This document shows, one piece after another, positions 1-9,820 of a stretch of DNA of 64,000 bases. Location: the NCBI RefSeq assembly GCF_014195095.1, contig NZ_JACIBC010000001.1, positions 186,001-250,000 of the forward strand, given 5' to 3'. Source of the stretch: Rhizobium sp. BK602. GTDB lineage: Bacteria; Pseudomonadota; Alphaproteobacteria; Rhizobiales; Rhizobiaceae. How positions within the stretch are numbered: the stretch's first letter is position 1; each line of letters begins with the position of its first letter. Both the position numbers and the translations under genes were made by a program. The notes beneath the pieces were generated by a model. It saw only the letters and a list, made by a program, of their open reading frames with translations, was not told the origin of the DNA and made no database searches.

Positions 1-115
1 TCAGACCCACGAGGGCAAGGGCCGCAATGCAGGCGAAGACGAGCTTTTCGAGACGGCTGAGCCCGTTCTCCCCGAAGGGAGAAGGGGAAAGCGTGGTGCG
101 TTCCCCTTCCGTCAT
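1..115 (-). CDS. class GN sortase, N-terminal part only
   Basis: This is the first 38 codons of a leftward gene that runs off the window edge. The reading starts at ATG 115-113 (MTEGERTTL...) and enters a hydrophobic stretch (about residues 26-38), as expected for an N-terminally anchored sortase. The ATG lies one base after the TGA of the upstream VIT/vWA gene, so the two are probably translationally coupled. The sortase call rests on this context: proteobacterial class GN sortases sit directly beside VIT/vWA substrates with a C-terminal sorting signal. The catalytic Cys is outside the window. Confidence 0.7.
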   Translation of the reverse strand, partial: MTEGERTTLSPSPFGENGLSRLEKLVFACIAALALVGL

Positions 116-116
116 G

Positions 117-2501
117 TCACGACCGCCCGAAGAAGCGGCGGCGCAGCTGCATCAGCCCGGCGGAGATTGACGCGAGCGCGATGAGGAGCAGGCCGATCAT
201 GATGTTGCGCTCGGCCGGCGTTGCGGTTTGCGGCAGGTTGACGTTGGAGGTCGCCTGGCGGGCGATCATCCCGGCGGTGGCCGGCGTCGGCGCGGCTGCT
301 ATCTGGCTTGCCAGCTCGACGCGCGCCCGCAGGTCCGGTGCGGATGTTCCGCCGGCTTCGTCACTATCGACGTCGTCGGGGCTGACGGGATCGACGGAGG
401 CCTTGTGCTGGCCATTGGGTGCAATGACCGGGCTTTCGCCTTCGCCGAAGACCTTGCCGAAGTCCCAGCCGGCCGGCAGGTTCAGCGGCAATTTGGCCGA
501 GCCAAGGGGCTGGTCGTCCGGACGCGAAGGCGTCACGTCGACGGCAACCAGGCTGGTGACCCGCGAGACGAGATGATGGGCAAGCGCCACCGCCTCGACC
601 TGCTTGTCCAGCACGGCCCTATCCTGGATCTCGTAGGCGCGGGCTTCGATGTCGTCGATCTTGCGGCGGGCCCAGAGCTGCGAAATGCCCTTGCCGTCGG
701 CGGCATTGGCGATATCCATCTCGACGCGCCAAGGCTGGTCGCCGGTCTTGCCGACGATCTGCAATTTGCCGACTGGTTGCGCGTCCGCAAGCTGCGCCGT
801 CAGCACGACCGGCTCGCCGGCATAGAGGTCGGGCATCGGGTTCGGCGTGATATTCTCGGCCTTGGCGTCGGCGAAGGTCGCGGCGATGTCGGTCATGGCC
901 GGATTTTCGAGCTTGTTGAATAGTTCGCCCATCCGCTCGGCCACCTGATCCTGCGAACCGATGGCGGTATAGGTGCCGCGGCCGACTTCCGCCGCCTTGG
1001 TCATGAAATAGGTATTGGGCGCCGACCCGATGCCGACGGTGAAGACGCGGGCGTCGGCGCGGTTCTGGCTGATCTCCTGAAAGAGCTGCTGTTCGTTGCC
1101 GATCGCGCCGTCCGTCAGGAAGACGACCTGCCGCAGGGCGCCATCGGCGACCGGCCCCTGATTGCGCAAGGCATCCGACAGGGCAGGTAGCATTTCCGTG
1201 CCACCATCGGCGGTCAGTCCCCTGACATAGGCGATGGCCTTTTCGCGATTGTCGGGCGTGGCGGTGACCAGGTTCCCGAAATAGTCGGTCATCGTGTCGT
1301 CGAAGCGGATGACGTTGAACCGGTCCTCGGGCTGCAGTTTGGAGATGGCGAGCGCCAGGCTGGTACGGGCCTGCTCGATAGAGGGGCCGGACATGGAGCC
1401 GGAATTGTCGATGACGAAGACCACCTCGCGTTTCGGCTGCTTGGCCGCCGCATCCGGCGCGGTCGGCGGCGTAACGAAGGCGAGGAGATAGGTCTTGCCG
1501 TCCTTGGTCTCGCGGAACAGGCCGGCGCTCGGCGTCTTGCCGGGAGCAGCCTTCCAGGTCAGCTCGAAATCGCGGTCGGCGGGAGCGGCCTCGCCCTTCA
1601 AGGAGATCGTGCGATCCTGCGGGCCGTTTTCGGCGATATTGATCTCATGAAAGGCGGACTTCACCTCGCCGAGCGGGAAGCCGGCCTTGAGATGGACCGT
1701 CAGCGCGACCGGATTGATCTTGGCGTTTGCGCGCGGATCGAGGACCGGCGCTTCGATCTTCTGGCGGTTGGGCACCGGGTCCTGCGGCACGGCGAAACCG
1801 GTGCCGTTGTTGAACTCGACGCTCTGGACGATCGGCTGCGGATTATAGCGCGGCGCGACGACCGTGGGGAAGCGAAGCGAGAATTCGCCCGATGATTGAT
1901 GGACGGCCTGCTGATATTCGATCTGCACGACAATGGTTTCGCCGGGGCCGATATTGGCCACCTGGTTGGTGAAGATGTTCGGGCGCTGCTGCTCAAGCAG
2001 GGCGGTTTTCTTGCCCTGGGCCTTGGCGTCCTCATAGATCTGCCGCGCTTCCTCGCGCGGCTTGATCTGGCCTTCGATGAAGCGGTCGCCGATCTGTATC
2101 CGCAAGGTGTCGACCGCCGCGCTTTCCGGCAGCGGGAAGACATAGGTGCCTTCGACCCAGCCCTTGCTCGGGTTCTGGAAACGCTGCGTGACCTTGACGC
2201 GCGAGACGGGGCCGGTGACGTCGATCTCGACATCGGTCTTCAGGCGCGGTGCCTCGACATAATAGCCGGGCTCCTTGGATGGGAAGAGCAGCGAGCCGCT
2301 ATTGACGTCGTTCGGACGGATGAGGCTGGCGAGCTGCTGACCGGATCGATCCGGCGGGGCCGCCGTCTCGGCGCGTGCCACCGTAACCAGGCTGAAGAGC
2401 ATGGCCGTCAGGGCGGCCAGGGCTGTCATTGCGATGGAGAAGGAAGAAAAGAGATTGCGCGCTTTCAGGCGCGTGGTTGCGCATTCGTCATCCAGAAACA
2501 T
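117..2501 (-). CDS. VIT and von Willebrand factor A domain protein, predicted sortase substrate
   Basis: A 794-residue exported protein. Residues 1-44 form a signal peptide ending near VARA. A VIT domain (about 70-200) is followed by a vWA domain (about 360-540) with an intact MIDAS motif DNSGS. The C-terminus has a full sorting signal: LPQTA at about 756-760, a hydrophobic helix, then the basic tail RRRFFGRS. The length and layout fit the family called marine proteobacterial sortase target protein. The partner sortase begins one base downstream. The natural ligand is unknown; the vWA/VIT pair suggests metal-dependent protein adhesion at the cell surface. Confidence 0.88.
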   Translation of the reverse strand: MFLDDECATTRLKARNLFSSFSIAMTALAALTAMLFSLVTVARAETAAPPDRSGQQLASLIRPNDVNSGSLLFPSKEPGYYVEAPRLKTDVEIDVTGPVSRVKVTQRFQNPSKGWVEGTYVFPLPESAAVDTLRIQIGDRFIEGQIKPREEARQIYEDAKAQGKKTALLEQQRPNIFTNQVANIGPGETIVVQIEYQQAVHQSSGEFSLRFPTVVAPRYNPQPIVQSVEFNNGTGFAVPQDPVPNRQKIEAPVLDPRANAKINPVALTVHLKAGFPLGEVKSAFHEINIAENGPQDRTISLKGEAAPADRDFELTWKAAPGKTPSAGLFRETKDGKTYLLAFVTPPTAPDAAAKQPKREVVFVIDNSGSMSGPSIEQARTSLALAISKLQPEDRFNVIRFDDTMTDYFGNLVTATPDNREKAIAYVRGLTADGGTEMLPALSDALRNQGPVADGALRQVVFLTDGAIGNEQQLFQEISQNRADARVFTVGIGSAPNTYFMTKAAEVGRGTYTAIGSQDQVAERMGELFNKLENPAMTDIAATFADAKAENITPNPMPDLYAGEPVVLTAQLADAQPVGKLQIVGKTGDQPWRVEMDIANAADGKGISQLWARRKIDDIEARAYEIQDRAVLDKQVEAVALAHHLVSRVTSLVAVDVTPSRPDDQPLGSAKLPLNLPAGWDFGKVFGEGESPVIAPNGQHKASVDPVSPDDVDSDEAGGTSAPDLRARVELASQIAAAPTPATAGMIARQATSNVNLPQTATPAERNIMIGLLLIALASISAGLMQLRRRFFGRS

Positions 2502-4162
<1,661 letters not shown>

Positions 4163-4189
4163 GCGAATAGCTCACTCAAATTGAAGGAG

Positions 4190-4220
4190 GCCCGTCAGCG
4201 ATGGCGGGCTTCTTGATTTT
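4190..4220 (+). terminator. intrinsic terminator after aatA
   Basis: GCCCG...CGGGC arms (4190-4209) are followed by the T-rich run TTCTTGATTTT. It separates aatA from the toxin-antitoxin pair. Confidence 0.65.
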
Positions 4221-4238
4221 GTAGCTACATGTAGCTAC
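4221..4238. promoter_or_regulatory. 18-bp perfect palindrome, likely antitoxin operator
   Basis: GTAGCTACATGTAGCTAC is its own reverse complement, and each 8-base end (GTAGCTAC) is itself a palindrome. It lies 9 bases upstream of the antitoxin ATG at 4248, where Phd/VapB antitoxins usually bind to repress their own operon. The operator role is inferred from position and symmetry. Confidence 0.65.
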
Positions 4239-4247
4239 TTTTAAGCC

Positions 4248-4514
4248 ATGAAGACAGTTGCTATCCGGGATATGAAGAACAGGTTGACCGAACTTGTCCG
4301 CGAAGTCGAGGACGGAGAGGTTATCGTGGTCACCAGAAATGGCCAGCCGGTTGCAGATCTGGTGCCGCATAAGAAACGCGGTGGCCTGAATCTGGAGGCG
4401 GGCAGGGCGTCCCTCCGCGCGAAAGGGGTTCGCAATCCGATCCCGTTCATCGCAGATGATTTCGATGAGCAACTGCCGGAGGATTTTCTTTTGAGGCCGT
4501 TGCCGGAGATATGA
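4248..4514 (+). CDS. type II antitoxin, Phd/YefM-like
   Basis: An 88-residue protein. The N-terminal part (MKTVAIRDMKNRLTELVREV, then GEVIVVTRNGQPVADLVP) is the Phd/YefM DNA-binding fold. The C-terminal part (IADDFDEQLPEDFL) is acidic and should wrap the toxin. It overlaps the PIN toxin by 4 bases (ATGA), the usual arrangement for coupled antitoxin-toxin translation. The palindrome just upstream is a good candidate for its own operator. Confidence 0.88.
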   Translation: MKTVAIRDMKNRLTELVREVEDGEVIVVTRNGQPVADLVPHKKRGGLNLEAGRASLRAKGVRNPIPFIADDFDEQLPEDFLLRPLPEI

Positions 4515-4897
4515 GGGTCCTTTTCGATACTCATATTGTTTTAGCCCTCCTCGGGGATGTTCTTGAAAAGGAGTATCCTCGTATGGCGAGCCGGCTGCTA
4601 GACCCTGCTACCGTCAGTTTCGTCAGCGTCGCAACGCTCTGGGAGATGGCGATCAAAACCAGATTGGGGAAGCTAGATCCGGGAATGCCTTTGGAAGACA
4701 TTTCCGGGCACCTGGAAGAGTTCGGAGTTACAATCCTTTCGATTGAACCTTCGCATGTCTTGACGGCAGCCGATCCCGAACCGGCGACGCGTGATCCGTT
4801 TGACCGATTGCTATTGGCCCAATGTCAAGTCGAGGGCCTTAAACTGGCAACGGTTGATCGCGCATTGGCTCACCACCATTTGGCTTTGAAAGCGTAG
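4511..4897 (+). CDS. type II toxin, PIN-domain ribonuclease (VapC-like)
   Basis: A 128-residue PIN domain. The metal-binding acidic residues are in place: D6 (FDTH), E45 (LWEMAIK), D95/D98 (TRDPFDRLLLAQ) and D116 (TVDRAL). The DTH opening and RDPFDR motif place it in the PIN subgroup paired with Phd-type antitoxins. The expected action is Mg2+-dependent cleavage of RNA, often tRNA, when the antitoxin is degraded. The exact target cannot be read from sequence. All catalytic positions are intact, so the toxin looks functional. Confidence 0.88.
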   Translation: MRVLFDTHIVLALLGDVLEKEYPRMASRLLDPATVSFVSVATLWEMAIKTRLGKLDPGMPLEDISGHLEEFGVTILSIEPSHVLTAADPEPATRDPFDRLLLAQCQVEGLKLATVDRALAHHHLALKA

Positions 4898-4966
4898 CGC
4901 TAAGATTTTGAATCAACGGTCTCTTATTTCGATTCCGCTCCTCGACATAACCTACTGAAATCAGAC

Positions 4967-6073
4967 TCAAAGTCCCAATATTGTTAGCATGATGAAGGTG
5001 GCGAAGAGGATGAAATGGGTCATGCCTTCGATGGCGTTGGTTTCGCCGTCATTGAGGTTGATGGCGGCGGCGATGAGGGTGATCATGATCATCACCGTTT
5101 GCACCGGCGTCATCGCCATGATGAAGGGCTGGCCGGTATAGAGCGCGATTGCCTCCATCACCGGCACCGTCAGGATGACGGTCGAGAGCGAGGCGCCCAT
5201 GGCGATGTTGATCGTCGCCTGCATGCGATTGCGCAGAGCGGAGCGCAGTGCCGTCAGGATTTCTGGCGCCGCGGAAATGGTGGCGACGACGATGGCTGCA
5301 ATTGCGGGCGGCGCGCCGCTATTGTTGAGGCCGACATCCATGAAGGCGGACATGAATTCTGCGAGCACGCCGATCAGCACGACGCCGATCAGGATCGTGA
5401 CGATGGAGGTCACCGTCGATTCCTCGCCGTGATGCTCTTCCTCGGCGCCGTGCTGCTTTTCGATGCGCGGATAGCTGTAGCTGAAGAAATAGCTGTGCTT
5501 GCCGACCTGCATGCGCAGGAAGAGAGCGTAAAGCGCGATCATCGCAACGATGGTGAAGGCGGAATAATAGTGCCATTTCGCCTCGGGGACGAATTCCGGC
5601 ACGATCATCGAAATGCCCATGGCCGTCAGGATCATCACGCCGTAGGATCGGCTGGAGTCGTCATTATAGGGTTGCTCGCCATGCTTCAGCCCGCCGATCA
5701 GGGCGGCGAGGCCGATGATGCCGTTGATGTCGAGCATGACGGCGGAATAGATGGTGTCGCGCACGAGCGTCGGCGAGCTTTCTCCGCCCATCAGGATCGC
5801 CAGCATGATGACTTCGACGGCGACGGCCGACAGCGTCAGGATCATCGTGCCATAGGGGTCGCCGACCTTGACCGCCAGGATTTCGGCATGATGAGCGACG
5901 CGCATGGAGACAAGTATGATGGTGGCGATCAATGCCGCGGCTGCCAGGATCGATGCGGTTCGCCCCATCTCCAGCACGGAATGTTCGTAGAGATAGGCGA
6001 TCATGCCCACCGCCAGGGCGACGATCAGGAATTTTTCCTGCTTCAGCCAGCTCGATATTGCCAAGATCCCCAC
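4967..6073 (-). CDS. calcium:proton antiporter, ChaA/y4hA-like
   Basis: A 368-residue inner-membrane protein with about 11 hydrophobic helices and two cation-exchange halves. The first half holds LSAVAVEVIMLAILMGGE and the second ATISAAPEILTALRSA, carrying the conserved acidic residues of the Ca2+/cation antiporter superfamily. A hydrophilic His/Glu loop (KQHGAEEEHHGEE) lies between the halves. It resembles ionic transporter y4hA of rhizobia. The frame opens at GTG 6073; a TTG at 6067 behind AGGTGGGG is an alternative, so the start is uncertain. Confidence 0.85.
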   Translation of the reverse strand: MGILAISSWLKQEKFLIVALAVGMIAYLYEHSVLEMGRTASILAAAALIATIILVSMRVAHHAEILAVKVGDPYGTMILTLSAVAVEVIMLAILMGGESSPTLVRDTIYSAVMLDINGIIGLAALIGGLKHGEQPYNDDSSRSYGVMILTAMGISMIVPEFVPEAKWHYYSAFTIVAMIALYALFLRMQVGKHSYFFSYSYPRIEKQHGAEEEHHGEESTVTSIVTILIGVVLIGVLAEFMSAFMDVGLNNSGAPPAIAAIVVATISAAPEILTALRSALRNRMQATINIAMGASLSTVILTVPVMEAIALYTGQPFIMAMTPVQTVMIMITLIAAAINLNDGETNAIEGMTHFILFATFIMLTILGL

Positions 6074-6294
6074 CTCTCGCGCCGATTCACTTTTGCACTC
6101 TAAATCAATGGTTTCTCACATCAAGCATGTGTGTGGATGACAAAATTTGCAGTCGGCGCGGTTTAATGGAATACTGCGCCGATAGGTCTGCCCAACACAT
6201 ATCGCGGCATCCTCGATACTCGTCTCAGATGGACCGCGGTCCTGCCGGGTAGAGCCCGGACCAAAGGTCTTGGCGGACGGGAAGGAGGCTATGC

Positions 6295-6576
6295 ATGGTC
6301 AAGGTCACTTACGAAATCGTGCCGCATGACGGCGGATGGGCGTATCGTTTCCGAGACGTCTATTCCGAGGCATTTCCCACCCATTCGGAAGCCGTGGAGG
6401 CAGCCAGGATCGTAGCGGCCGAGCAGCAGGTCGGCGGCGATTCCGCCGAGATCAGTTGGCAGGACGAGCGCGGCAAGTGGCATGAGGAATATGCCGATGG
6501 CGGCGACCGGCCGGAAACGGAAGTCGTCGATGGCCAGGTGCATTTCCCACCGGTCGATACGGCGCCTGGTGCCTAG
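6295..6576 (+). CDS. DUF2188-like small protein
   Basis: A 93-residue soluble protein beginning MVKVTYEIVPHDGGWAYRF, with a short helix of alanines and glutamates (EAVEAARIVAAEQQ). This layout fits DUF2188 proteins, small domains of unknown role common in rhizobia. GGAGG at 6284-6288 is well spaced for ATG 6295; the ATG at 6291 is in another frame. Nothing nearby suggests a function. Confidence 0.75.
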   Translation: MVKVTYEIVPHDGGWAYRFRDVYSEAFPTHSEAVEAARIVAAEQQVGGDSAEISWQDERGKWHEEYADGGDRPETEVVDGQVHFPPVDTAPGA

Positions 6577-6678
6577 AACGCATGGCGACTTTCAGATTCG
6601 CATCTCGCGCTTCAGGCTCTTGATGTTGCGCATGTCGTTGTCGCAAGACCGCTGCACATTTTTGCGCGACAGGCTCTA
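6577..6678. repeat. dispersed rhizobial intergenic repeat, copy 1
   Basis: This stretch aligns along its whole length with 53731-53832, including TTGATGT, a GCATG core, ACCGCTG and TTTTGCGCGACA. The divergence is that of an old dispersed repeat. The right end GCTCTAG (6673-6679) supplies the TAG stop of the leftward LysR gene. Confidence 0.7.
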
Positions 6679-7566
6679 GCCGCGAATATAATCCAACAAC
6701 CCGGCCACCAGAGCGTCGAATGTCACGCGGCAGCGTGGCGATGTCCGCAAATTTTCGTGCATGGCGACCCAGGTATCGAGCGAGAGCTCGATGTCGGGAA
6801 GCAGCCGGACAAGGTTTCCATCCCTCTTCGCAAGCGGCACCTGATAGAAGCCGATGCCGATGCCGGCGCGCAATGCGTTGTGCAGGACGATGCTGTGATC
6901 CGATTTGAAGGCGAAGGAGAGGCCGTCGAACTGGGGATAGCGCTTCATCATCGCGCGGATGAAGGCCGTCTGGCGATCGAAGCCGATGAGCCGGTGGTGA
7001 TGCAGATCGCCGACGTTTCTGGGTTCGCCATGCCGGGCAAGATAGTGGCGATGGGCGAACAGGCCGAGCGTGATGGTGCCGACACGCCGGGCGAGTAACG
7101 CGTCCTGCGCTGGCTCGACCATTCGCACGGCGATGTCCGCTTCGCGCTGCAACAAATCCTCGACGGTATCGGAGGCGGAAAGCTCGATGGCAAGGCCGGG
7201 ATGGTCTGCCTGCAGGCTGGCCAGGATCGGCGGCAACACTTCCGTGCCGATGACCTCGCTGGCGCTGATGCGCACTGTGCCGCTGACATCGTCACGCGAG
7301 CCGGAGGCCGCCCGCAGCAGGGCGGCGGCGGTGCTGGCAAGCGCCTGTGCATGGGGTTTGAGCGCAAGCGCTGCGTCGGTCGGGAGCAGGCCCTGCTGCG
7401 AGCGCGTGAAGAGCTGCGAGCCGACAGTCTCCTCCAGCGCGCCGATATGGCGACCGATGGTGGGCTGCGTCAAGCCGAGCTCCCGTGCGGCGGCCGAGAG
7501 CGAACCGTGCTCCAGCACGGCGAGGAAGGTGCGGTAGAAGTCCCAGCTCGGTTCCCGTATCATCAT
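6676..7566 (-). CDS. LysR-family transcriptional regulator
   Basis: A 296-residue regulator. The N-terminal winged helix-turn-helix (about residues 6-66, SLSAAARELGLTQPTIGRHI) is followed by a periplasmic-binding-like effector domain. It is divergently transcribed from the epimerase gene at 7646, with only about 80 bases between, so the epimerase is its likely target and the gap the likely binding region. ATGs at 7566 and 7563 are both possible. Its stop codon comes from the end of a dispersed repeat, so the native 3' end may have been altered. Confidence 0.88.
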   Translation of the reverse strand: MMIREPSWDFYRTFLAVLEHGSLSAAARELGLTQPTIGRHIGALEETVGSQLFTRSQQGLLPTDAALALKPHAQALASTAAALLRAASGSRDDVSGTVRISASEVIGTEVLPPILASLQADHPGLAIELSASDTVEDLLQREADIAVRMVEPAQDALLARRVGTITLGLFAHRHYLARHGEPRNVGDLHHHRLIGFDRQTAFIRAMMKRYPQFDGLSFAFKSDHSIVLHNALRAGIGIGFYQVPLAKRDGNLVRLLPDIELSLDTWVAMHENLRTSPRCRVTFDALVAGLLDYIRG

Positions 7567-7645
7567 GCATTTTTGTATAGCATATGAAATATTTTCGGCA
7601 ATTTCGTTTATTCATTCCCCGTCGCATAGTCATTTCATCGAACCG

Positions 7646-8632
7646 ATGGAGACGACGATGACTGAGCAGATGGAGAATGGAAGAACAGCCCTCGTACTGG
7701 GTGCAACAGGCGGCATCGGCGGTGCCGTCGCACGCGGACTTGCCGCTCGCGGATGGCATGTCCGGGCGCTGAACCGGAATGCCGACGAAGCCGCCCGACT
7801 GGAGCCCGGTTTCGAATGGGTGCAGGGCGATGCGATGCGGGCGGGCGATGTCTTGAAGGCGGCGGAAGGCGCCGAGCTGATCGTGCATGCGGTCAATCCT
7901 CCGGGCTATCGCAACTGGGCGCAATTGGTCCTGCCGATGCTCGACAGCACAATCAAGGCGGCAAGGGCTGTCGGAGCAAGGATCGTCCTGCCAGGCACAG
8001 TCTATAATTTCGGGCCGGACGCCTTTCCCGAGGTGAACGAGGATAGCCCCCAGCGTCCCCGGACGCGAAAGGGCGCAATCCGCGTCGAAATGGAGCGCCG
8101 TCTCAAGATGGCGGCCGAAAGCGGTACGCCCGTCATCATTCTGCGCGCCGGAGATTTCTTCGGTCCGCAGGCCGCCAACAATTGGTTTTCGCAAGGGCTG
8201 GTGACATCCGGCAAGCCGGTGGGATCGATAAGCTATCCGGGTAAGGCGGGCATCGGCCATCAATGGGCCTATCTGCCCGATGTGGCGGAAACGATGATCC
8301 GGCTGATCGAGAAGGCCGATGCGCTTCCCACCTTCGCCGTCTATCACATGCGCGGCCATTGGGATGGTGACGGGCGGCAGATGACCGGCGCCATCGAACG
8401 CGCGATCGGACATAGGGTAAAAGTGAAGGCGTTTCCCTGGTGGATATTGCCGCTCGCCGCACCCTTCGTACCCTTGATGCGCGAGCTCAGCGAAATGCGC
8501 TATTTGTGGAGCGTGCCGCTGCGGATGGGCAATGACAAGCTGCTGGCCGTGCTCGGTGAAGAGCCGCACACCCCGATCGATGAGGCGGTCAGGGCGAGCC
8601 TGATGGCCATGGGTTGCCTGCCGGCGCGCTGA
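7646..8632 (+). CDS. NAD(P)-dependent epimerase/dehydratase-like oxidoreductase
   Basis: About 328 residues from ATG 7646 (METTMTEQMENG); ATG 7658 is also possible. The Rossmann glycine motif GATGGIGGAVARGL lies near the N-terminus. The extended-SDR core continues through a short helix and a C-terminal substrate region. The substrate cannot be told; the family acts on sugars, flavonoids or small carbonyl compounds. It is divergent from the LysR gene, the usual regulator-target pair. The frame is open further upstream to 7565, but that part reads unlike protein. Confidence 0.8.
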   Translation: METTMTEQMENGRTALVLGATGGIGGAVARGLAARGWHVRALNRNADEAARLEPGFEWVQGDAMRAGDVLKAAEGAELIVHAVNPPGYRNWAQLVLPMLDSTIKAARAVGARIVLPGTVYNFGPDAFPEVNEDSPQRPRTRKGAIRVEMERRLKMAAESGTPVIILRAGDFFGPQAANNWFSQGLVTSGKPVGSISYPGKAGIGHQWAYLPDVAETMIRLIEKADALPTFAVYHMRGHWDGDGRQMTGAIERAIGHRVKVKAFPWWILPLAAPFVPLMRELSEMRYLWSVPLRMGNDKLLAVLGEEPHTPIDEAVRASLMAMGCLPAR

Positions 8633-8641
8633 TGGCAGCCG

Positions 8642-9475
8642 TCAGGCGTTGAGCTCATTGAGGGCAATTTCCGCAACCGTGAGGTCCGAATTCGCGTTCT
8701 TCGTGTCACCGTCGTCCAGAAACCAGGTGGCAGAAAGTCCGGCATAGGCAATGATCCATTGCAGCAGCCGTTTCGGCTCGAGGCCGGCTTCGGCGCAGAC
8801 GATCGGCAATTGCCGCTGCAGGCGGCCCGGCTTGGTGACGGTGGGTAGCTCCGGATTGCAGAATATATTGGCGAAATCGAAGCCGCGTTCGCCATGAACG
8901 CGCTTCGGGTCGATGGCGAGCCAGCCGCGAGGGCCGAAATCCAGGATGTTCTCGTGGTGGATATCGCCGTGGAGCACGGTCAAATCCCGCTGATCCGCCA
9001 GCAGACCCTGCGCGACTTCCGCGCAGGTGGCGAGCATGCCGCCATGGATGAGCGCGGCTGGTTCCAACTCATGGAACCAGCGGTCGAGCGGCACCAGATC
9101 GGACGGCAATTCCGCCAGCCGTGGCGCATGCAGCTTCGCGGCTGTACGGCACATGATCCGGCTTGCCGCGTCATCGCCGCCGTCCATGGCCATCGTCAAC
9201 AGCGAGCCTGGCCCTGTCGCCCGTTCCAGAAGTGCCGCGTCGTCGTCATGCTGGTAGACGTAAGCGGCTCCGTCACCCTCCCACCAGCGCAAGACCCGAT
9301 TGCCGAACTTCTCGTCGATATTGAGCGCAACCTTCAGCATGGTCGGCTTCTCGCGCCAGATGACGGGGAGGAGATGGCTGGAATGGGTGATGATGGGCTT
9401 GCCATCGGGTGTCAGCGACCAACGGTCGACATAGGGTTTAAATATGGCCTGGTTTTGCAATGAGTTCACTGTCAT
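8642..9475 (-). CDS. APH(6)-family phosphotransferase (streptomycin/hydroxyurea kinase-like)
   Basis: About 277 residues. The kinase catalytic loop LTVLHGDIHHENIL carries the Asp and Asn of aminoglycoside kinases, followed by the metal-binding WLAIDPKRVHGERGFD. These, with the N-terminal LTPDGKPIITHSSHLLPV, fit the aminoglycoside/hydroxyurea kinase family (APH(6), StrB-like). Whether it acts on streptomycin or a native metabolite cannot be decided. ATG 9475 is preferred over the TTG one codon earlier. It is convergent with the epimerase (9-base gap). Confidence 0.82.
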   Translation of the reverse strand: MTVNSLQNQAIFKPYVDRWSLTPDGKPIITHSSHLLPVIWREKPTMLKVALNIDEKFGNRVLRWWEGDGAAYVYQHDDDAALLERATGPGSLLTMAMDGGDDAASRIMCRTAAKLHAPRLAELPSDLVPLDRWFHELEPAALIHGGMLATCAEVAQGLLADQRDLTVLHGDIHHENILDFGPRGWLAIDPKRVHGERGFDFANIFCNPELPTVTKPGRLQRQLPIVCAEAGLEPKRLLQWIIAYAGLSATWFLDDGDTKNANSDLTVAEIALNELNA

Positions 9476-9820
9476 CAAGCCGAGACGCCCTCTCTATCAA
9501 AAGGCGAGTGCTGCTCGCCGATCGCCGCAAAGTTAGATGGGGAGCGAAGACTGCATGGCCAAGCCGGAAATTGCTTTTATCAATCGTCGGCATCACGGAT
9601 TTGGTGAAGGCAGCCTCGCTGCCGTTCCGATCCGTGAGAGGCGGGCTCATTTTCGTCGCAATCATGGGAAGGCGAGAATGTGCCCGTCTCCCAGGCGACA
9701 CCGAAAAGAGCGTCATGCGAATAGAACTGCAGTTCCGCAGGGGGGGAGCGGCCTCCTGGCGGCGGATTTCGCGCTCCGCCGGTTGGCAAAGCGCGAAAAA
9801 GGTTTGGGCAAAAGCGAAGC
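9476..9820. other. 345-bp intergenic region
   Basis: The region lies between two leftward genes. An open frame on the plus strand (9460-9906) has an arginine-rich, unstructured translation and no ribosome-binding site, and overlaps the reductase gene. I see no convincing gene, repeat or terminator. Confidence 0.45.

Noticed and set aside
7292..8569. A 425-codon minus-strand frame opposite the epimerase
   Set aside because: Its end enters the LysR gene in another frame and it carries no protein motif; both true genes explain the region.
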